Below, one piece after another: positions 56,923 to 64,000 of a stretch of DNA of 64,000 bases. Below the pieces are notes generated by a model that ran no database searches, had not been told where the DNA came from, and worked only from the letters and a program-made list of their open reading frames with translations. The stretch comes from Nothophaeocryptopus gaeumannii (lineage: Eukaryota; Ascomycota; Dothideomycetes; Mycosphaerellales; Mycosphaerellaceae). Where the stretch lies: NCBI GenBank assembly GCA_031771865.1, contig JASISA010000036.1:434001-498000 (forward strand), in the 5' to 3' direction. The position numbers and the translations under genes were made by a program. Position 1 is the first letter of the stretch. Every line of letters begins with the position of its first letter.

Positions 56923-57642
56923 GGATTACTCTAAAGTAGCGAGAGGTCGAGACCGAGTAGTATTACTATATTATACAGCTCTAAAGCCTAAGAAGCCTAT
57001 AGTATAGGTAGCTTCTCGAGTACTACGATTAGTAACAAGGGCTATAGACTAGTCGCTTTGAAGCTAGAGTAGATATTTAACGAATATAGCGCGGACTACC
57101 TTACGCGGATATATCTACGTATCTACTCGCTACGTATAATACGGCCTACGTCGAGTCGTGAAGCTACGTTAGTCTTAGTAGTAAGCGCGCGCTTTAGTAG
57201 CGAGAATACGCTTATATCGAGTAGCTAAAGTACGTGCGACGTATATAGCAGTAGGATTAGAAGGTTAATCGTATACTCTATATAGTACGAAATTATATTC
57301 GTAGTAATATAGCTACTATAGCTATCTATAACTAAAAGTCGTCGCTATTCCTAGCTAGTTAGCTTTATAGATAGCTCGAAAATAGTAGTTAGCTACTTAT
57401 ATATATAGCTATTAGACGTCTAACCGCTATTACTTATTAAGAACCTCTAGTCTAGTAGCGTATCTACTAGTATCTAGGCCGTATTAGTATACTTTACCTT
57501 AAAAATAACTAGTAGTATAATTGTAACGCTAGTAGTACTAATATACTTAATCGCTATTATCTACTCCTATTAGCTATTAATAACCTTCTAGCTTAATTAC
57601 TCTCGGATATTAACTAATACCCTTAATAACTAACTTGTACTA
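56923..57642. other. AT/TA-rich decayed repeat DNA
   Basis: Extremely rich in TA dinucleotides and short TAG/TAC words, with no open frame of note. This is the composition left by repeat-induced point mutation. It probably contains the upstream part of the pogo-like transposon split by the gypsy insertion, but the decay is too deep to recognise protein. Confidence 0.6.
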
Positions 57643-58009
57643 TGTTACGCACGGTATCTCGCTTGTCAGGTGACTCGCTTAATCACGTGGAATGGCTTCT
57701 TTGGAGAATGCGTCGGCAAGTGGAACGAAGTGGAGGAAGTCTTGGCTTATTCCAATCAGTGAGATTGTAACATGAGTTGAACACGATGATTGCTAGTCAA
57801 CCATCGTTGCTATATACTTGGTGGTCTCGCTTGCTCTTGGCAGCGAGTTTGACCGTTCGACCAACTGACCGGTCGGGCGGTCTGTCGGTCGCCAAACCTC
57901 ACGTGTTTGACCAGAGGTCCCAGACTGTGGTCAGACACGTGACTTCTGGCGTCATTCTTGCATGGTTCCATGTCCTTGATTCTGCGTCCTGCAGATTCGG
58001 TCCGTAACA
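57643..58009. mobile_element. Solo LTR (367 bp) with TACTA target duplication
   Basis: A block of normal composition in AT-rich DNA. It starts TGTTACGCACGG and ends GTCCGTAACA, so the ends are inverted repeats of TGTTACG. It is flanked on both sides by TACTA (57638-57642 and 58010-58014). TG...CA ends and a 5-bp duplication indicate an LTR left after recombination. It differs in sequence from the 305-bp LTRs nearby, so it belongs to another family. Confidence 0.85.
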
Positions 58010-58690
58010 TACTAATAGTAAATCTAGACTCGTCTATATTATAAATATAGTCTAGGGAGTAGTAATACTAGATTTAAAGCTTAGTAATAGTATTAAACCA
58101 CGTCTTTACTATAGTAGTATTTACTATAGTATATCGTACGCTCTTAATCTACCGTATCTAGATGCCTTAGATCTTAGGGTATCGCGCGCGGAAGCGCTAG
58201 GTCTATTAGTTACTAATTAGTCGTAAGGTAGAGAGTAGTAACTACGTAAGCTAAAGGTAGGACTAGCGGACTTCCTTAGCTATTTCTATAAGTAACCTTA
58301 GAGATATTAGAAATCTAGTCTAGTAAAGTCGCGATATCTATCGTACTAGTATCTACTCTTTAGTATTTAAAAGTATCTAAGTAGGTTTATAGACGTACGA
58401 TCGTAAAGTAGTACTAGTAAGGCGAGCTTAGAGGGTAGAGGCTAGTATAGAGAAGGTAAGAGTAGTAGCGCGAATAGAGTCGTATTCCTTTCCTTTATAT
58501 ACTACGATTACTACTATTAGGCGGAACTAGCGCCTACCTACTAAGATAGCTAGGAGTAGAAAAACTTTCGGCTAGCTACCCGCCCTCTATATAGTATCTT
58601 CCTATACGTATCCGATATAATATATACTCCTATATATAACTCTTTTATTATATACTTTTAAGAGCCTCTACTTCTAATAATAATAATAAT
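58010..58690. other. AT/TA-rich decayed repeat DNA
   Basis: Same RIP-like composition as 56923-57642, of which it is presumably the continuation before the solo LTR inserted. It ends in a (TAA)n run at about 58674-58691. No coding signal. Confidence 0.6.
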
Positions 58691-59855
58691 AAATGTATTC
58701 GAGCTAGCTACAGGCCGTGCCCCTTCTAGCATATCTACATGTTGTAAAAGAAAACCCTGTAGAAAGTGCCTACAGCGTAAAACTTCCTCCCTTCTCTGTT
58801 ATGCCTTACACCCTACTGCATCTTAGGTACTATAGAACCAATATGTTTGCCCGTAGGCAGCTGGCTGACACGCCAGAGTCAACATCATCCTCCTTACTTG
58901 GGTTCGAGATCTCCGGCCTGCTCTGGGAGATGTTTGAGGGTCCACTCGAATTGTCCTATGGGAGATGCCTTATTGCCCACGCTGCGGTTTGTCTAGGAAA
59001 CTCAGTAAGCCATCTTCTCGCGTCCTGGCTTCTAGTGGCTAAGATGAGTTCCCTTCTACTCTCTCGCATGTTTGTACAGTAGGCAAGGTAGTGTCGAGCT
59101 GTCCTCTATCTCCACATTCGCAGTAGGGGCTAGTGTCGGGCACCCCAACCTTGTGGAGGAAGTGAGGAAGGCCAATTGTCTCTGACCGTATCTGGAACAC
59201 TATCGCGGCCTGGGCTTTGCTAAGCCCTCGATAAAGCTCCCGGGTATTGGTGTTCCATGGAGTCCTGAACGCGAGTGGAAGGATTCCTTCGCGCCTAGCA
59301 TTGTCCCACTTCTGTGACTCGTCCCGCTCATACTGGCCCTGGAGGATAGTCCATGTTGCTTTCCGAGTCTTCTTTGGATCTGCTCTGTCTATGAGAGAGC
59401 TGGGACCGTAGGATAGTAGCCTGCTCGTCTGTCTGCTCTAGTGGCGAGCTGTATGGTTTTCTCAGGCGTCTGCTATATGCCCCAAGTTGTCCGCACTTTA
59501 GTAGGATCCGCCCTTCAGCTCTTGCATGGCCTGGTGTATATCCGGCCTCTGCCTCTGCGCAGCCATTGCAGCTATAGCAGTTCTCTTCCCATACTCGGTA
59601 ATGTCTTCGATCTGGAGTTCTTGTGTAACAGTCGCGTTGGTGTAGCTCGGTAGGCCCCAAGGATTATCCGTAGGAATCTATTCTGCATTACCCGTAGCTT
59701 TTGTTGGAGCATTTTTGAGATTCCAGTCTCCTTTCCTGCCATCCATACCTCGCTCCCGTGCATTACTGCTGGCCTGATCATTGAGATATATAGCTTACGG
59801 GCTGTCTCTACCGTGGCGCCCCACGTAGCAGCAGTAATCCGTCGTAGTGCAGCTT

Positions 59856-60935
59856 CTAGCCGTTTTGCTTTTGTAAGGGTATTTCTATCTGTGCGTGCCA
59901 CTTGAGTCTCTTATCAACGATTACTCCTAGGACCTCATTGTGTCCTCTGGGCCACTCTGGAGCGACGGGATGTTGGGTGTTCTCTGGGATTCGGATGTGC
60001 CTTGTGCCCCTTGTAAAGTGCATGACTTTGTATTTCTCAGGGGCGAACTTAGCTCCATGTCTTGAGGCCCATTGTAGACAGCTGTTGTGGTCCTTTTCTA
60101 GTGCCTCGCATGTACCTCTTGTCGAATTTGACACTGCAATGAGGTATGTATCATCTGCAAACCCAACTGCTTCGGTGTATTCCATTCCTTCTAGGAGGGA
60201 GGCTGTAAAGAAGAGGAACAGGATAGGTGAGATGGTGCTTCCTTGTGGGATTCCGCATGCCACTCGTGCTGCCGGTGACTCGTATCCGGGGATAGCGATT
60301 GTTGTCTCTCTGTCCTTCAGGAATGACGCTACAAAAGCTGTAATCCAGTATGGAATCCTCCTGCACCGTAGGTTGTGGATTAACCGTTCGTGATTGACTT
60401 TGTCAAACGCTCCTGTCATGTCACGTGATAACACCGAGGCCACCTTGCCTTTCTTCCACGCAGTCTGAACGCTTTGAAGGATGTACCGTAGGGCGTCTCC
60501 GGTCGATCTACCCGCTTGCGCCATTTGGTTTTGAGGAAGCAACTTATGTTCCCGTACAGCCTGTCCTATTTTCCGTGCAACTATTGCTTCTAGTATCTTG
60601 CCAATGCACGATAGAAGGGCAATAGGCCTCCATCCCTTTGGAGTAGATGAGTCTTTACCCGCCTTCTGTAGCATAATCGTCCTAGCTTTCCGAAACTGGG
60701 CTGGGTGGTAGCCAATTGAAACACACTGTTGGAAGATGCGTTGGAGGATAGGGAGTAGCTGAGCTAGGCACTTCTTAATGCATCTGTTTGGTATCTCGTC
60801 GAGGCCGGGAGCCTTGTCGTTCGGCAGTCTTTGGACTACTTTTCGTACCTCCTCTTCTGTAATTTCGCATGCTATATTAACAGGTTCTGGGTATGTGGTG
60901 CTCTCGATGTCTGATGTGTCTGCGGGCTCTGGCAT
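59856..60935 (-). pseudogene. LINE reverse transcriptase domain
   Basis: A 359-codon open frame. It contains LPNDKAPGLDEIPNRCIKKC, PKGWRPIALLSCIGKILEAI, DMTGAFDKVNHERLI, CGIPQGSTISPILFLFF and the catalytic VGFADDTYLIAVS (the FADD box), the classic blocks of non-LTR reverse transcriptases. The frame is interrupted at both ends, so it is a fragment of ORF2. Confidence 0.88.
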
Positions 60936-61343
60936 TGGGAAAAGGGCTGTCCGTAGGATCTCTGTTTTCGCACTGTCCGTCGAACTGATCGTTATTGTGT
61001 GTTAGTGTAGGCATCTGGGGAGGTCGAATAGGGCTATCGCTGTTCTTGCCCACTTAGCCAGCTTCCACATTCCCTGTGGCTCGCTAGCGGTTTTGTGAAC
61101 CGCGGTCCTCCACTGTTTCCTTTTCTCTGTCTGGATAGTTCTCTTTTTCTCCTGGTTTCGTGCCCTCCACTCCTTCCAGTGCTCCTCGCTCCCTGTCCAT
61201 TGTGCATGCCGTCTTGCCTGCCGAGCCTCCTGAATCGCATGTAGTACCACCGGCACACTCCTTGGATCTGGCGGCCGATATGTTTTACGCCGGACAACAA
61301 GGTCCCTTGTCTTTGTAGAGCATTGCTGAGATCACTCACGGTG

Positions 61344-61796
61344 CTATCTATATCCTCCTTTGTTGTCATCCCTTCGGCTGTAGGTAGGAGCTTTTTGGAG
61401 CGTCTCTCTGAACTCCTCCCAGTTAGTGTCCTTCCACATCCATCTTGTTCTCGTCTCCTCCTGTATCCCTATGTTAATAGTTGTCTCTATGCTGATATGA
61501 TCAGAGTCAATGTCTTCCTTGCCTGGCTGACATGCTGTTATCCTCTTTGATATCTCCTCTGTTGCAAGAGTAAGGTCTATCGTCGTCCCAGTTTGGGACT
61601 GTGGTGTCTTTCTCCAGGTAGCAAGGCCTAGGGGTGTCGCTAGGTATAGCGTGTCTCGACACGCCTCTCGTAGCTCTCTTGCTCTAAGATCCTCCTGTGG
61701 TACTAACGGTCCTCCCCACCAACGGTGGTGAAGATTGAAGTCTCCAACTAGAACGTGTTCTCCCGGTTCCTCAATACCTTCTAAAAGCTCCTCCAC
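61344..61796 (-). pseudogene. LINE endonuclease (APE-type) C-terminal half
   Basis: Contains VLVGDFNLHHRWWGG (catalytic D and N), TTIDLTLATEEI and the late catalytic SDH in IDSDHISIET. The N-terminal part with the active-site Glu is absent. Confidence 0.8.
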
Positions 61797-61848
61797 TGTA
61801 AGCCTCGCATCCCAGCAGGCATATGATTACGAATCCCCGGCTGACGAC

Positions 61849-61872
61849 AGATCCACCCCACGGGGTGGATCT
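61849..61872. repeat. Perfect 11-bp inverted repeat with 2-nt spacer
   Basis: AGATCCACCCC-AC-GGGGTGGATCT forms a strong GC-rich hairpin. It lies at the edge between the LINE endonuclease fragment and the GC-normal island to its right, so it may mark a junction. Confidence 0.7.
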
Positions 61873-62958
61873 GAAATCACACCGGAGCTACATAAGGTAG
61901 GGTGACAAGTCCTACCCGCGCTTTCCTACACGAAGGTCTCGACTCTTGCTGCGAACAGCTCACTACACACCCCAATGTTTCGAGGGAGAGGCCCAGGCCC
62001 CGAAGCCTCTCTTCCTACGCTCCATACCCTGTTTGCTCCTTAAGCCTTGGTCACGCTCCTTCGGTTTGCGCCGCACGCATACCGTTCGCTTCTCTTCCAA
62101 GACCGACGTGCGCATCCGTCCTCTCAGGCTGGGCAGACAGTGTCTCAGTCGCTGCCATTGCCCACCACGCCCCAGGAGAGCGACTCCCTTCGCGTTACTA
62201 TACCGCATCTCTTTGATATAGCCGGCCACGTCTCGCAGGTTTGCTCGGATAGTAGTTCCTCGCCGGGCAACTACCTCCTTGCGTTTCCACCCACTAACCA
62301 ATACGCAATGTCCCCTCGCACGCCTCCTTCTGTCCCCTTCCTCCGCTGCCACCGCCCGCCTCTCTGTGACCCCGCCTGCCCGCTCCTCTATGTGTTGCAT
62401 CCAGTGTCCCCAAGCTCTTCTGTCCAACCGCTGGACTAGGTGTCCTGTGCTGACCCAGGTAAAACCCTCCCACCCGCACTTGAGTGATCAATAGGCCCTT
62501 ACGGTCTTCGTGCCCATTCCATTGCCCGCCAACTGACGCTGTACTCCAAGCTCTTCAACTCCGTCTGCCCCAAGTGCATAACGCGTAAACAGCCGGCCTT
62601 AACAGACGCGCCTCGATGTAGTTTCGTCAAGTTCCTTCCGAAGACGTGTATCGATTCTCTTGTGTACCAGAGGTGTCCTGTCCGCAGCTTAGGCAATCGG
62701 GTTCCGCGGCTCCCTGTACGCTTCGTAGGAAGAGCGGACTCGTTTCCTACACGAGTAAGCTGCTGTCGGATGGTTTTCATACCCGTTTTGATGGTAGTCC
62801 TCTGTTCGGTGTGGTCTTGGCGCCGCCGCACAGCATCAAAATGCGCCCGGAAGTCGCACTCCACCACTCCCGCTCCATCTGAGAAGATTTGGCTCTGCAC
62901 AGCGAGTGCGCAGGTTCGTAGCCAGCACCACGTACAGGTACTTCTCGTCGCTGGCCTA
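61873..62958. other. GC-normal island of unknown origin beside the LINE
   Basis: About 1.1 kb of normal composition between the LINE and AT-rich DNA. Several frames of 100-155 codons exist on both strands, all Arg/Pro-rich with no recognisable motif and no zinc knuckle. It could be the broken first ORF and 5' leader of the LINE, or a fragment of a different repeat. It ends sharply at about 62958, where TA-rich sequence resumes. Confidence 0.4.
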
Positions 62959-63450
62959 TAGATAAGGATAAGGCTAGCGAGAGTATTAATAATATAGGTA
63001 TAACTAATATAGAGTATACTAAGCTTTACGATAATTAGGCGCGTTCTTAGCGTAAGGCGCTAAGAAGATTATATTCATGTAGATTAGCTTACTATAGAGG
63101 TAGAGAGAGTCTAAATTATTATTCGCGTATACTTATTCGTTTCGTACGACTTTATGAGCTAGGTTTCCTACCTCTATAGATACATTTTACCTTTTATAAC
63201 TTACTTGTATATTGTAGTAGTTCGTAGCCGTATTACGTGTTACCTTTAGTAACGGAGTAAAGTTATTTAGCAAAGGTAAGGAATAGGCGAGATTAAGATA
63301 TTTATATAGCTCGTAAAAAGGAAAGTAAGACTCGGTTTCAAATGCAATAGTAAGATATCTTAGATATATCGTGTCGGAGGGTACTATAGTATAGGGAGCT
63401 TCGGAGAGCCTGTAAGGTTTCGAAACATCCGGCCTACTCCGACACACTTT
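62959..63450. other. AT/TA-rich decayed repeat DNA
   Basis: RIP-like composition again. A minus-strand frame of 88 codons covers most of it (63187-63453) but is rich in Tyr, Leu and Asn, as expected from AT bias, with no motif. Confidence 0.55.
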
Positions 63451-64000
63451 CAAGCAGATACCATTTCGATTTAGGCAAGGGCTTCCTTCTTCGCAATAGC
63501 CTTCTTTGGCCCCCTTGCGGCCTCCAAAAGCGGAGCAAGGGCGATTTACAGAGCTCGTTATCTCTCCTTGTGTGCATCTCTACCTATACCAAGCGAAACA
63601 ACATTAGCACAAAATTACGTTACAATGTAGGGAAGTAATTAGTCCCAAACCTCTACTCCCTGTAGTTTTCTCAACCTACTAGCTGCTATCGTCGCCCTCA
63701 GCAGCACCGAACAAAGTGGCGTTCCACTAGAGGCCGGCAATGAACTTTGTCGCCTGTCCTTGTACCGCCTCATGTGTTTCGACGCGGTTGAGTCTCGTGT
63801 GTGTGACACGAAAGGGGATTCGGTGAAGTGAGGTCTCGAGCGGTCAATGCTTCGGTAAAACCTTTTGCCGAAGCTTGTCATGGCACTACATTCATCTTCG
63901 CGCTCTGTAACGTCTCACACACAAAGCTTTGCTGCAGTTGTGCATATTGTCTCGTGTTTGACAAGATCGACTTTTTCTAATGCTGTCCATTGTCATCTTC
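63451..64000. other. Right edge, no gene recognised
   Basis: Composition returns to normal after about 63420. Only short frames are present, with no motif. I see nothing assignable. Confidence 0.4.

Larger units (their letters stand above)
58691..61830 (-). mobile_element. LINE (Tad/I-like non-LTR retrotransposon), 5'-truncated and frame-broken
   Basis: Minus-strand order: endonuclease fragment (61796-61344), reverse transcriptase (60935-59856), downstream RT-associated region (59901-59572), then a C-terminal zone with HFLHKVGVPDTSPYCECGDR near 59120. The 3' end on the minus strand is next to a (TTA)n run at about 58674-58691, which may be its tail. The N-terminal half of the endonuclease is not found in any frame, suggesting truncation or internal deletion. 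Stops and frame shifts occur, but composition is normal, unlike the flanks. Borders are approximate. Confidence 0.75.

Noticed and set aside
58717..59082. 121-codon plus-strand frame with hydrophobic stretches
   Set aside because: Antisense to the LINE 3' region; the minus strand carries the LINE C-terminal motif up to about 59060.
61902..62439. Overlapping plus-strand frames of 90-130 codons in the GC-normal island
   Set aside because: Arg/Pro/Ser-rich in all frames, with no motif and no splice logic; not distinguishable from noise.
61831..62958. Possible ribosomal DNA fragment
   Set aside because: Considered because of the composition and the sharp borders, but I could not match any conserved 18S or 25S core segment.

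Overview
The window is from a filamentous ascomycete (Pezizomycotina, probably Dothideomycetes). The reasons are many short introns of about 50-60 nt with GTRNGT donors and CTNAC-like branch points, an flbD-type conidiation regulator, an MTC6 gene, a Zn(II)2Cys6 regulator, and AT-rich TE islands with C-to-T decay of the kind left by repeat-induced point mutation (RIP). The class assignment is an inference. I saw no tRNA or rRNA gene.

Layout. 1-33 kb is ordinary gene space: the 3' end of an unknown gene, ribosomal protein uL11 (RPL12) divergent from a SulP transporter with a STAS domain, an FAD monooxygenase, a 1669-residue O-GlcNAc-transferase-like TPR/GT41 protein, an flbD-like Myb regulator in about 7 kb of non-coding DNA, MTC6, an MFS sugar transporter carrying one in-frame stop, a GH31 alpha-glucosidase and an aldo-keto reductase. 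At 33.6-35.4 kb lies a secreted Ser/Thr-rich protein built on an 18-copy, 45-bp tandem repeat.

38.0-48.3 kb is the most interesting part. It is a compact five-gene cluster: a nitrilase, diverging from homoserine O-acetyltransferase, aspartate kinase, a ten-exon Zn(II)2Cys6 regulator and an O-acetylhomoserine (thiol)-lyase-like PLP enzyme, the last four on one strand. Aspartate kinase, homoserine acetyltransferase, PLP enzyme and regulator together match the amino-acid branch of the Fusarium fusaric acid cluster (FUB3, FUB5, FUB7, FUB10). No polyketide synthase or NRPS-like reductase is present, and a nitrilase is added. This looks like a stand-alone module that makes O-acetylhomoserine and exchanges its gamma substituent. 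Its product is unknown.

49.2-64 kb starts with a small secreted protein and becomes a transposon island: a decayed pogo/Fot1-like transposase, a 6118-bp Ty3/gypsy chromodomain element inserted in it with a perfect GGATT target duplication, a solo LTR with a TACTA duplication, a decayed LINE, and AT-rich filler. The cluster therefore sits directly beside a repeat island, where clusters are often gained, lost or cut off.

Gene models are hand-spliced from the sequence. Exon borders were chosen by reading frame, splice consensus and family conservation.
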